A stretch of 64,000 nucleotides of DNA, taken from Clostridia bacterium (GTDB taxonomy: Bacteria; Bacillota; Clostridia; Christensenellales; CAG-138). The stretch's first letter is position 1. Each line of letters starts with the position of its first letter. The stretch lies in contig JAGACA010000007.1 in NCBI GenBank assembly GCA_017614315.1, forward strand, positions 1-64,000, written 5' to 3'. Of the stretch, positions 8,677 through 16,723 are shown piece after piece. The translations under genes and the position numbers were made by a program. Below the pieces are notes generated by a model. That model was not told the DNA's origin, searched no databases, and worked only from the letters and a program-made list of their open reading frames with translations.

Positions 8677-9678
8677 ATGGATTCGTTCTTCAAAAGGTTC
8701 ATAGCGGGCATAGTCATCGGGATCGGCGCGATAATACCGGGCTTTTCCGGCGGCATACTCGCTGTGTCGATGGGGCTTTACAAGCCGACGATCGACGCGT
8801 TCGCGGGCTTCTTCAAGGCGCCCAAAAAGAACTTCAGGTTCCTGCTGCCGCTGATACTGGGCGGCGGGCTCGGGTTCGTCATATTCCTGTTTCTGATCGA
8901 CAGGCTCTTCGCGAGCTGCCGCACCTACGTCATCGCCGTGTTCGTCGGGCTCGTCATCGGCTCGATGCCCTCGCTCTTCCGCGAGTGCAACGAAAAGGGC
9001 TTTAAGAAGACCTATCCGATCTGGTCGGCGATAGGCTTTGCCGTCGCGGGCGGCCTCATCGCCCTCGGGCTTATCTCGAACGCCGGCGCGCCAAGGGAGA
9101 TCACGCCCCTTTTAGCCGTGATAAGCGGCGCGATAATAATGGGCGGCGTGCTCCTTCCCGGCATATCCATATCGTTCATACTTCTGAACCTCGGCGTGTA
9201 TGAGAACTTCATGCACGTGTTCACCAACCCGCCCAAGCTCTTTATTGCCTCGCTCAGGGCGGGGGAGGGCTTCGGCGCCGCATTCTCCAATATCGTGAAC
9301 GGTCTGCCGCTCATGCTCTGGGGAGCTTTGGGCTTCGTGATAGTCGCCGTGCCGGTGCTGCTCCTTGTCAAAAAGGTCATCGACAGGTTCCACGGCCCGG
9401 CGTATTACCTGATTTTCGGCATAGTCATCGCCACGACGATCGGCTGCGTCGTCCAGGAGGTATTCAACCTGGCCGCGGATCCGACCTTCGTGTTCAAATG
9501 GTGGAAGCCCGTGCTCTGCCTCGCGCTTATCGCGGCCGGAGCGGCGCTCAGCGTCTCGACGGAGAAGTTCATGCGCTACAGGGAAGAAAAAGAAGAACAG
9601 AAAGAAGAAGAGAAAGAAGAAAAAACGGAAGAAGAAAACACTGCCGAAGGAACGAAAGAGAGCGAAATATGCGAGTGA
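8677..9678 (+). CDS. DUF368 family polyprenyl-phosphate transporter
   Basis: This is a 333-residue membrane protein with about eight hydrophobic segments and the family start FIAGIVIGIGAIIPGFSGGIL. DUF368 proteins (PopT) were recently assigned as undecaprenyl-phosphate translocases, which return the lipid carrier to the cytoplasmic face for cell-wall synthesis. The C-terminal 40 residues are a highly charged Glu/Lys tail, probably cytoplasmic and disordered. The start was chosen as ATG 8677, preceded by GGGAAAGAG. Its stop overlaps the next gene's start by 10 bases. Function comes from the family, not from this sequence alone. Confidence 0.88.
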   Translation: MDSFFKRFIAGIVIGIGAIIPGFSGGILAVSMGLYKPTIDAFAGFFKAPKKNFRFLLPLILGGGLGFVIFLFLIDRLFASCRTYVIAVFVGLVIGSMPSLFRECNEKGFKKTYPIWSAIGFAVAGGLIALGLISNAGAPREITPLLAVISGAIIMGGVLLPGISISFILLNLGVYENFMHVFTNPPKLFIASLRAGEGFGAAFSNIVNGLPLMLWGALGFVIVAVPVLLLVKKVIDRFHGPAYYLIFGIVIATTIGCVVQEVFNLAADPTFVFKWWKPVLCLALIAAGAALSVSTEKFMRYREEKEEQKEEEKEEKTEEENTAEGTKESEICE

Positions 9679-10877
9679 TTTCATTCACGCCCGTCAACGT
9701 CACGGGCGAGCTTCATATGTTCGGCGGCGAGGGCACGGTCATCCACGCCGATTTCAGGGACGCCGCGGACGAGCTCGTCTCCCGCTTCGGCGGCTCCGCG
9801 CGCGTCGTATATCTCGATCCGCCCTTCAACACGGGCGGCGCGTTCGAGTTCAGAAGGGGCAAGACCCAGCTCGCCTACCGCGACTCCGTCCCGTGGGACG
9901 AGCATCTCGAGCTCATCCGTTCCGCCGCGGAGCTCTCGAAAAAGCTGCTCAAGCCCGACGGCACGTTCTTCCTGCACATCGACTGCTCCGTCAGCGCCTA
10001 CTGCCGCGTCATGCTCGATGAGATATTCGGCAGGGACGCCTTCACGAACGAGATCGTGTGGGCGTACAGATCCGGCGGCAGGTCGACCAGAAGCTTCTCG
10101 AACAAGCACGACGTGATACTCATGTACCGCATGAGCGCCGATTCCTATTTCAACATCGGCGCGGTCGGCGTGCCGAGGGGACAGAAGCGCAGGAACCACA
10201 TGAAAAGATGCGTCGACGAAACGGGCAGGGTGTTCTATTCCATCAAGACCGGCGGCAGGGAATACCGCTATTACGAGGACGATCCCGTGTACCCCTCCGA
10301 TGTGTGGGACGACGTGGAGCACCTCAATCAGCGCGATCCCGAGCGCACCGGCTTCCTTACCCAAAAGCCCGAAGCGCTGCTCAAACGGATAATACTCTCC
10401 TGCTCTGAGGAGGGCGATACGGTCGTCGACCTGTTCGGGGGCAGCGGCACCACCGCCGCGGTCGCCGCGAAGCTGTCAAGGAGCTTCGTATCCGTCGATT
10501 CCGGCGCGGTCGCGTCAGCCGTCACGAAAAAGCGACTCCTCGAAAGATGCCTTAAGATGCGCCTCTACGACGCGAACCGTCCGCTCGTGTTCGAGCTCGG
10601 GCAGGGCAGCGCCGGGGAGCTTCCCGACCTCGAAAAATACTTCGATATCACCGAAAAGAACGGACGCTTCACGTTCACGGTCAAAAGGCTTTCCCCTGGC
10701 GCAAGGCCGTTCATGCTCTCCGCCGGCTCCGTCGACGCGGGCGTGTTCACGGCGAACGCCTACTGCCTCGATCCCGTCTTCGGCGACGGCATAAAGGCCG
10801 ACGCGGGCAAATGCGTCCACCTCATCGACGAAAGCTTCGGGGAATATTATTTCGTCCCCGGCGTTGAAGAAAGATGA
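9669..10877 (+). CDS. Orphan N6/N4 DNA methyltransferase (beta class)
   Basis: This is a 402-residue site-specific DNA methyltransferase. The catalytic motif IV DPPFNTGG (about residues 49-56) precedes the AdoMet-binding motif I DLFGGSGTTAAVA (about 254-266). This is the order of the beta class in PF01555. The target base is adenine N6 or cytosine N4 and cannot be settled from sequence. No restriction endonuclease gene is adjacent, so it is an orphan. The ATG overlaps the DUF368 stop by 10 bases, so the two are co-transcribed. Its base composition matches the core genome, which argues against a very recent arrival. Confidence 0.88.
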   Translation: MRVISFTPVNVTGELHMFGGEGTVIHADFRDAADELVSRFGGSARVVYLDPPFNTGGAFEFRRGKTQLAYRDSVPWDEHLELIRSAAELSKKLLKPDGTFFLHIDCSVSAYCRVMLDEIFGRDAFTNEIVWAYRSGGRSTRSFSNKHDVILMYRMSADSYFNIGAVGVPRGQKRRNHMKRCVDETGRVFYSIKTGGREYRYYEDDPVYPSDVWDDVEHLNQRDPERTGFLTQKPEALLKRIILSCSEEGDTVVDLFGGSGTTAAVAAKLSRSFVSVDSGAVASAVTKKRLLERCLKMRLYDANRPLVFELGQGSAGELPDLEKYFDITEKNGRFTFTVKRLSPGARPFMLSAGSVDAGVFTANAYCLDPVFGDGIKADAGKCVHLIDESFGEYYFVPGVEER

Positions 10878-10885
10878 CTCAAATC

Positions 10886-10917
10886 AAAAAAGGCCCGACG
10901 CGTCGGGCCTTTTTTTC
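10886..10917. terminator. Bidirectional terminator after methyltransferase
   Basis: This is a perfect palindrome, AAAAAAGGCCCGACG followed directly by its complement and a run of T. It separates the methyltransferase from the convergent GH3 gene. Confidence 0.85.
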
Positions 10918-11005
10918 TGCCGATCTCTTTGTTCGATAATGTTCGGTATCTCATTGCAAACGCCGTCGAAGCGCCTGCGGATCTACGCATCGGGGAAAGG
11001 CCTTT

Positions 11006-13390
11006 TTATGCTTCCCGATCCGCGCCGGGTCCGGTTATCCCGTCTTTTTTAAGCTTGATGATCACGGAGAGCGCGTTCTTCGCGCTGCGCATTATCTCGG
11101 CCTTTTTAATGCCGCCCTTTTTGCGGAGCGTCCTTAAAAGCGTGCCGTCCGAGGAATACCTGCGCGTGACGTGCAGCCTCGATCCGGGCATCAGTATGTC
11201 GACCTGCGAGCGGACGCGGTAGGCGTTCCCGCGAAGCTTCTTATACTCGGGGCTCCGCCTCGTCTTCATCCACCAGTCCGTCATCACCGCGCCGTCAAAG
11301 CCCCATTCGTCCCTGAGAACGGTCGTGACGAGATCGAAGTTATAGTACGAATAGACGCCGTTTATCATGTTGTACGAGGTCATTATGAGGTCGGGACGGC
11401 TCTCCTTGACCATTATCTCGAAATTTCGGAGGTACAGCTCGCGCAGCGCCCTTTCGGACACGACGGAATCGCCCGTCATCCTGAACGCTTCGCGGTTGTT
11501 GCAGGCGAAATGCTTGGGGCATGCGGCCTTCCCGCCGGCTCTGACGCCGCGCACGCAGGCGGCGCCCATGCGCCCGGAAAGCACGGGATCCTCCGAGAAG
11601 TATTCGAAGTTCCTGCCGCACAGCGGGTTCCTGTGCAGGTTCATGCCGGGAGCGAGGCGCACGTCGACGTTATTATGCGCCATCTCCCGCGCGAGCTCCG
11701 TATGCAGCGCCTCGACGAGCTCGGTATCGAAGGTCGCCGCGAGCGCCGTGCCGCAGGGGACGAGCGTACAGCACGCCCCCATGCGCAGCCCCGCGGGGCC
11801 GTCGCAGCATGAGATCACGGGCACGCCTCGGTCGGCAAGGGGCTTTATCACGCCGCCGAAAACGCCCGCGTTGCCCTTGGGACCGAGGGGCGAATCCATC
11901 ATGCCGTGCCCGCGCGTAAGCGCTTCGAGCTCCGGTTTCGAAAGGTCGGCGACGAACTCGTCCAATGTTATCGTCTTGTCGAGCACTGCCGCAAGGCCGA
12001 GATCGACGTTCTCGGGCGCGAGCGGCTCCTCGGGTATCGCCGCCTCGATACGGCTTTTCAGCTCCTCCCGGGAGGGCTTAAGGCCGTGCACCGTCTCGAC
12101 GGTCATGCGCTCCGCCAGCGTGAACCCGCCGAGGTGAACGCCCTCCGCCTCGAAGGAGTATTCGCCCTTGTCCATAACGAACGCGTGCTCCTCCTCCGAG
12201 AAGGACGAAAGCGCCGTGTTGTCCGCGACGACGGTGAGCGCCTGCTCCTCGCCGGGAGCGAGCACCCGCGTCTTTTTGAACCCCACGAGCGTCTTTACCG
12301 GCTTATCGAGCCCGTTTTTCGGGGGAATGGCGAATATGAGCGCCGAGGTCTTTCCGGGAACGGCGCCCGTGTTTTTGACCTTGACGGATATGAAAACGCC
12401 CGTCCTCGTGCGGACGAAGCCGTGAGGCTCGAACCGGAATGTCGTATAAGAAAGCCCGTAGCCGAAGGGATAGAGGACGGCATCGGGCGCGTTCCTGTCG
12501 AAATGGCGGTAGCCGACGTAAATGCCCTCTGAGTACTCCGTGCGCTTCCCTCCCGCGAAGCTTGCGGTCGAGGGATAGTCGGAAAGCTTCCTCGCGGCGG
12601 TGTCGGGCAGCCTTCCGGAGGGAGCTGTGTCCCCGAAAAGCACGTCCGCGACAGCGCTGCCGCTGTCCTGCCCGCCGAGCCACGCGACGAGCACCGCGGA
12701 GATGCTCCTTCCGTATTCGCTTATCCACGAAAGGTCGATCAGGCTCCCGATGTTAAGTATAACGATCACCCGGTCGAAGGACTCGACGGCGATGTCGATA
12801 AGCTCCTTCTCGTCGTCGGTCAGGTAATAGCTGCCCTTCTTCGGCTGAAGATCGCGGTCCTCGCCGGCGGCGCGGCCTATGACGATCAGCGCGCAGGCGT
12901 CGGGACAGGCGGCGGCGGTATCGCTCCACATGTCGCCGGAGATCGGGACCTCGGGATGCGAAAAGGGCCAGTGCCCCCAGAAGCCCCTGCGCGCCGCGAA
13001 TTCCTTCGACGTGCAGAGCCTTTCGTATTCCTTCGCGAGCGGCTCATAGATATTGGCTCCGGCGTTCCTCAGTCCGTCGATCAGGTTCACCCTGTACGGC
13101 GCGCGGACGCCGCCGCCCGAGCCGTATCCGACATAGAACCAGTCGTACTGACAGCGCCCGAAGACCGCGAGCGTATCGGTCTTCTTAAGGGGCAGCACGC
13201 CGTCGTTTTCAAGGAGCACGACGGAATCCGCCGCCGCCGCGCGGTTCAGCCTTGAAAGCTCCTCCGAACGGTATGCGGCGCTTTTTTCGGACGCGGAGAC
13301 CACGCCGGAAGACCCGCTTCCGGTGAAAAGCTCCACTGCGCGCCCCGCGATGCGGTCAGCGCAGGTTTTTATTCCGTGAATGATGTCCAT
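11006..13390 (-). CDS. Circularly permuted GH3 beta-glycosidase
   Basis: This 794-residue glycoside hydrolase family 3 enzyme has its domains in swapped order. The alpha/beta sandwich comes first (about residues 48-270, with LLENDGVLPL and GEDRDL), then a fibronectin-III-like domain (about 305-425, with YPFGYGLSYT), and the TIM barrel last (about 465-760). The barrel contains KHFACNNRE and MTDWW, whose Asp is the expected nucleophile. The same inverted order is known in some rumen beta-glucosidases such as Butyrivibrio and Ruminococcus BglA. There is no signal peptide, so it is probably cytoplasmic. The Shine-Dalgarno at this ATG is poor (GGAG 1 base away). It starts 18 bases after the SIMPL gene stop, consistent with an operon. 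Confidence 0.87.
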   Translation of the reverse strand: MDIIHGIKTCADRIAGRAVELFTGSGSSGVVSASEKSAAYRSEELSRLNRAAAADSVVLLENDGVLPLKKTDTLAVFGRCQYDWFYVGYGSGGGVRAPYRVNLIDGLRNAGANIYEPLAKEYERLCTSKEFAARRGFWGHWPFSHPEVPISGDMWSDTAAACPDACALIVIGRAAGEDRDLQPKKGSYYLTDDEKELIDIAVESFDRVIVILNIGSLIDLSWISEYGRSISAVLVAWLGGQDSGSAVADVLFGDTAPSGRLPDTAARKLSDYPSTASFAGGKRTEYSEGIYVGYRHFDRNAPDAVLYPFGYGLSYTTFRFEPHGFVRTRTGVFISVKVKNTGAVPGKTSALIFAIPPKNGLDKPVKTLVGFKKTRVLAPGEEQALTVVADNTALSSFSEEEHAFVMDKGEYSFEAEGVHLGGFTLAERMTVETVHGLKPSREELKSRIEAAIPEEPLAPENVDLGLAAVLDKTITLDEFVADLSKPELEALTRGHGMMDSPLGPKGNAGVFGGVIKPLADRGVPVISCCDGPAGLRMGACCTLVPCGTALAATFDTELVEALHTELAREMAHNNVDVRLAPGMNLHRNPLCGRNFEYFSEDPVLSGRMGAACVRGVRAGGKAACPKHFACNNREAFRMTGDSVVSERALRELYLRNFEIMVKESRPDLIMTSYNMINGVYSYYNFDLVTTVLRDEWGFDGAVMTDWWMKTRRSPEYKKLRGNAYRVRSQVDILMPGSRLHVTRRYSSDGTLLRTLRKKGGIKKAEIMRSAKNALSVIIKLKKDGITGPGADREA

Positions 13391-13408
13391 GCTCCGTTTA
13401 TCGATCGT

Positions 13409-14062
13409 TTATTTCAGCTCCCAGACGAACACGGCGCTCTTTTCGAGGCTCACGTCCTCCGGGGAAAAGCTCATGTCGACGGTATCCATGCTGCTCTTCA
13501 GCATGAGCGGACGGTTCTCGAGCCGCGTAGGGGATTCGAACGAAAGCCCGCCCGAATCGTAATCGACGGAAATAAGCTCGCCGAGACTTACGCCCGAAGC
13601 GGCGGCAAGCGTCTCCGCGCGCTTCCTCGCGCTTTTCGCGGCTCTTTTCAAAAGCTCCTCCTCGGCGGAGGCGGCGTCCGACACCGAGAAGCTCACGCTC
13701 ATGTCGGGATCGGCGAGCGACCTCGACGCGGCGGTGAGCACTGCGGAGAGCCTGTCGTTGTCGAACGGGAACTCGAGCCTTAACGAATGCGACACCGCAT
13801 AGCCCGAAAACACGTTCCGATAAACGCCGTTGTCGCGCACGCTCTCGTACTCGGCGGACACGCCGAAATGGACGGTCTTCACGTCGTCCTTTTCGAAGCC
13901 CGCCGGCGCGAGCGCCTCCGCGAGCGCGGAAAGCTGCGCCTCGGACGCCTTTACCGCGGTGAAGTAATCCTTGCTTTTCGAAGTCAGCCTGAAATCGACC
14001 GAGGTCTTGTCGGGACTCAGGCTGAGCTTGCCCGCGCCCCTTACGGTGATGATCCTGTCCAT
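13409..14062 (-). CDS. SIMPL (DUF541) domain protein
   Basis: This 217-residue protein opens with ITVRGAGKLSLSPDKTSVDF, the typical start of the SIMPL/DUF541 family (E. coli YggE-like). It has a long Ala/Lys-rich helix in the middle and no visible signal peptide, whereas many relatives are periplasmic. Family roles are vague, mostly stress-related. The ATG is well placed (GGAGG, 5 bases upstream). It is upstream of the GH3 gene with an 18-base gap. Confidence 0.82.
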   Translation of the reverse strand: MDRIITVRGAGKLSLSPDKTSVDFRLTSKSKDYFTAVKASEAQLSALAEALAPAGFEKDDVKTVHFGVSAEYESVRDNGVYRNVFSGYAVSHSLRLEFPFDNDRLSAVLTAASRSLADPDMSVSFSVSDAASAEEELLKRAAKSARKRAETLAAASGVSLGELISVDYDSGGLSFESPTRLENRPLMLKSSMDTVDMSFSPEDVSLEKSAVFVWELK

Positions 14063-14157
14063 ATGCTCCTCCGTTTTTTTTTACATTTACAGTTTAACCC
14101 CGGGGCGTGTTTTTTTCAAGTGGCAATTAAACAATCAAGTATATTTTTCATATTATG

Positions 14158-14185
14158 TTGACAATGAAAAACAGGATATTATAAT
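14158..14185 (+). promoter_or_regulatory. Promoter of gdhA
   Basis: TTGACA (14158-14163), a 16-base spacer and TATAAT (14180-14185) give a strong consensus promoter about 55 bases before the start codon. Confidence 0.8.
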
Positions 14186-14245
14186 AAGAATGATGGGTTA
14201 ATACCATATCAATCCAACAATATTTTTATGGAGGAAATCTATACA

Positions 14246-15595
14246 ATGAACGCTTACATCGAAGAAGTCATCGCCAAGGTCAAGGCCCGCGACGCTCATG
14301 AGCCTCTGTTCATTCAGACTGTCGAGGAAGTTCTCCGCTCCCTCGAGCCCATGGTCGAGAAGCATCCCGAGTATCAGGAGAACAGCCTGCTCGAGCGTAT
14401 GGTCGAGCCGGAGCGCGTTATCGAGTTCCGCGTACCCTGGGTGGACGACGCAGGCAAGGTCCAGGTCAACCGCGGCTTCCGCGTACAGTTCAACTCCGCT
14501 ATCGGCCCGTACAAGGGAGGCATCCGCTTCAACAAGAACGTTTCCCTTGACACCATGAAGTTCCTCGGCTTCGAGCAGACCTTCAAGAACAGCCTCACCT
14601 CCCTCCCCATGGGCGGCGGCAAGGGCGGTTCCGACTTCGATCCCACCGGCAAGTCCGAGCGTGAGATCATGCGTTTCTGCCAGAGCTTCATGACCGAGCT
14701 CCAGCGTCATATCGGTCCGAACGTCGACGTTCCCGCCGGTGACATGGGCGTAGGCGGCCGTGAGATCGGCTTCATGTTCGGTCAGTATAAGCGTATCAAG
14801 GACGCTTACGAAAACGGCGTTCTCACCGGTAAGGGTCTCTCCTTCGGCGGCTCCCTGATCCGTCCCGAGGCGACCGGTTTCGGCGCTGTTTACTACCTCT
14901 GCGAGGTCCTCAAGCATGAGAACGACACCATCGTCGGCAAGACCGTCGCCGTTTCCGGCTTCGGCAATGTCGCATGGGGCGTCGCCAAGAAGGTCGCCGA
15001 GCTCGGCGGTAAGGTCGTCACCCTCTCCGGCCCCGACGGATACATCTACGATCCGAACGGCGTCGTTACCGAGGAGAAGATCAACTACATGCTCGAGATG
15101 AACGCTTCCCGCAGGAACCGCGTCCAGGATTACTCCGATAAGTTCGGCGTTGAGTTCTTCCCGAAGGAGAAGCCCTTCGGCCGCAAGGTCGACATCGTCA
15201 TGCCCTGCGCCATGCAGAACGACGTTCTCATGGAGAGCGCCGAGAAGATCGTTGCGAACGGCGTCAAGTACTACATCGAAGTAGCCAACATGCCCACCTC
15301 CAACGACGCTCTGTTCTACATGATGAAGCAGCCCGGCATGATCGTTGCTCCCTCCAAGGCCGTCAACGCGGGCGGCGTCGCGGTCTCCGGTCTCGAGATG
15401 AGCCAGAACTCCGAGCGTCTTGCCTGGAGCGCCGAGGAAGTCGACACCAAGCTCCACAACATCATGATCAACATCCACAAGGCCTCCATGGAGGCTGCCG
15501 CTGAGGCGGGTCTCGGCTACAACCTCGTAGCGGGCGCCAACCTCGCCGGCTTCAAGAAGGTCGCCGACGCCATGATGGCTCAGGGCATTGTGTGA
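14246..15595 (+). CDS. gdhA: NADP-type glutamate dehydrogenase
   Basis: This 449-residue enzyme matches bacterial hexameric glutamate dehydrogenases in length and sequence. It catalyses the reversible amination of 2-oxoglutarate with ammonium and NAD(P)H in the cytoplasm. The catalytic lysine block PMGGGKGGSDFDP (about residues 118-130) and the nucleotide-binding segment VSGFGNVAWG are clear. The start is ATG 14246, because GGAGG lies upstream at 14230; an earlier in-frame ATG contains that Shine-Dalgarno. Codon use is strongly biased (GGC, CTC, AAG), as in highly expressed genes. It stands alone behind a consensus promoter and before a strong terminator. Confidence 0.96.
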   Translation: MNAYIEEVIAKVKARDAHEPLFIQTVEEVLRSLEPMVEKHPEYQENSLLERMVEPERVIEFRVPWVDDAGKVQVNRGFRVQFNSAIGPYKGGIRFNKNVSLDTMKFLGFEQTFKNSLTSLPMGGGKGGSDFDPTGKSEREIMRFCQSFMTELQRHIGPNVDVPAGDMGVGGREIGFMFGQYKRIKDAYENGVLTGKGLSFGGSLIRPEATGFGAVYYLCEVLKHENDTIVGKTVAVSGFGNVAWGVAKKVAELGGKVVTLSGPDGYIYDPNGVVTEEKINYMLEMNASRRNRVQDYSDKFGVEFFPKEKPFGRKVDIVMPCAMQNDVLMESAEKIVANGVKYYIEVANMPTSNDALFYMMKQPGMIVAPSKAVNAGGVAVSGLEMSQNSERLAWSAEEVDTKLHNIMINIHKASMEAAAEAGLGYNLVAGANLAGFKKVADAMMAQGIV

Positions 15596-16569
15596 TCCGG
15601 CCGACAAATAAACGAACAAGGGATGGCTTCGAGCCATCCCTTTTTTATGTCGACGCCGAGGTAATACCGCAGAGCTTCGAGGTAATACGTGAGCTTCGCA
15701 GCGATATGCGGGCTTTTTATGATCGGGCTTTCGGAGCCGAGCAGGAAAAGCGCCTCGACCGTCTCCGCGCGATCCTCGTAAGGGGATATCTTAGACGAGC
15801 GGTTTATGAACCATATCCCGTTCTTCGCGTCCTCGACGGTGAACGACGGATCCCCGTATTCGGCGTATGGCTTCCCGTCCGCGTCCGAATACGCGCTGTA
15901 ATACGAAAACCCCGGGGGACAAAGGGCGAGCCAGCCGTCTCCGCTCCAATGCGACGGATCCTCCGCCGCAAGACGGTCGAGCGTCATGTCGGCCGCGTGA
16001 CAGAGCTCGTGCGCGAGCGTCGCCCGAAGCCGCCCGTACTCTGCGTTCACGGAGAGCGCTATCATGCGCTTCCCGTCCGAAAAGCCGGTAAGCCCGGAGA
16101 CGGGATAACTCCATTCGATCCCGCCGCAGAGCACGAGCTCTATACCGCCGGGGCCGAGCTCCGCAAGCTTACGGAACATGCCCTCGGGAAAGAAGGAAAG
16201 CGTGTCCCGCACGGCGGCAAGCGCCTTCAAAACGAGCGCTTCATCGGTCGCGGGCTCCAACGGATACGCACCGAGGGAGCGGGGGACGCGATCGCCGAAC
16301 GCGATCTCTATCCCGAACCGCGCGCTGATGCTCTCCGCCTCGCGGACGGCGTTTCCCGCCCCGGCATCGCCGCCGACCGGGACGGCCGCGTCGTTTTCGG
16401 GGGGATGAGCGGGAAAAATGTCGTCGGAATAAATAATAACGCCCCCGCCGGAAAAACCGGCAAGAGCGGATATCATGATGAATGACAGTATGAGGCACAG
16501 CGCCGGGAACGGCCCCCGCGCAGCGCCGGAAGAAAGCCTCGGGATCAGCTCGATCAGTCCCTTCCTCAT
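15580..16569 (-). CDS. Membrane-anchored HExxH zinc peptidase
   Basis: This 329-residue protein has an N-terminal membrane anchor (about residues 20-45) and a gluzincin-type zinc site, HELCH (about residue 192). A downstream Glu-containing helix (YEDRAETVEALF) could supply the third ligand. Overall it resembles the lethal-factor-like/putative zinc peptidases of Clostridia; the exact family is uncertain. The final residues lie inside the gdhA terminator, and the coding ends overlap convergently by 16 bases. There is no Shine-Dalgarno. A TTGTCA-N16-TATAAT promoter lies so close that the leader would be only a few bases. Confidence 0.75.
   Translation of the reverse strand: MRKGLIELIPRLSSGAARGPFPALCLILSFIMISALAGFSGGGVIIYSDDIFPAHPPENDAAVPVGGDAGAGNAVREAESISARFGIEIAFGDRVPRSLGAYPLEPATDEALVLKALAAVRDTLSFFPEGMFRKLAELGPGGIELVLCGGIEWSYPVSGLTGFSDGKRMIALSVNAEYGRLRATLAHELCHAADMTLDRLAAEDPSHWSGDGWLALCPPGFSYYSAYSDADGKPYAEYGDPSFTVEDAKNGIWFINRSSKISPYEDRAETVEALFLLGSESPIIKSPHIAAKLTYYLEALRYYLGVDIKKGWLEAIPCSFICRPDHTMP
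15620..15646 (+). terminator. gdhA terminator
   Basis: The stem GGGATGGCT/AGCCATCCC with loop TCG and six T lies 24 bases past the gdhA stop. It also encodes part of the C-terminus of the convergent peptidase. Confidence 0.88.
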
Positions 16570-16583
16570 AAGGATACAGGGGC

Positions 16584-16611
16584 ATTATACCATTAAAACA
16601 TGTTTTGACAA
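16584..16611 (-). promoter_or_regulatory. Promoter of zinc peptidase gene, very short leader
   Basis: On the minus strand TTGTCA, a 16-base spacer and TATAAT end about 15 bases before the ATG at 16569. The transcript would start only about 7-8 bases before the start codon. Confidence 0.55.
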
Positions 16612-16615
16612 TACA

Positions 16616-16650
16616 TGTCGACGGGATACGCGCCGTGTCGACGGGATACG
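16616..16650. repeat. 15-bp tandem direct repeat between divergent promoters
   Basis: The 15-mer TGTCGACGGGATACG occurs at 16616-16630 and 16636-16650, a 20-bp period (about two helical turns). It sits between the minus-strand peptidase promoter and the plus-strand promoter at 16666, where an operator would be expected. Confidence 0.55.
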
Positions 16651-16665
16651 ACGGTTCTTTACGGA

Positions 16666-16694
16666 TTGAAAACTCACGCCGTTTATGTTAAAAT
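16666..16694 (+). promoter_or_regulatory. Promoter of MBL-fold lipoprotein gene
   Basis: TTGAAA (16666-16671), 17 bases, then TAAAAT (16689-16694) with a TG extension at 16686-16687. Confidence 0.7.
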
Positions 16695-16723
16695 GGGAAA
16701 AACGCGCGAAGGGAGGCGGAGGC

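Noticed and set aside
14198..15637. Long minus-strand open frame (479 codons) opposite gdhA
   Set aside because: It is the complement of a highly biased gene. Composition is low-complexity (Leu/Val/Asp/His-rich), and there is no Shine-Dalgarno or family match.
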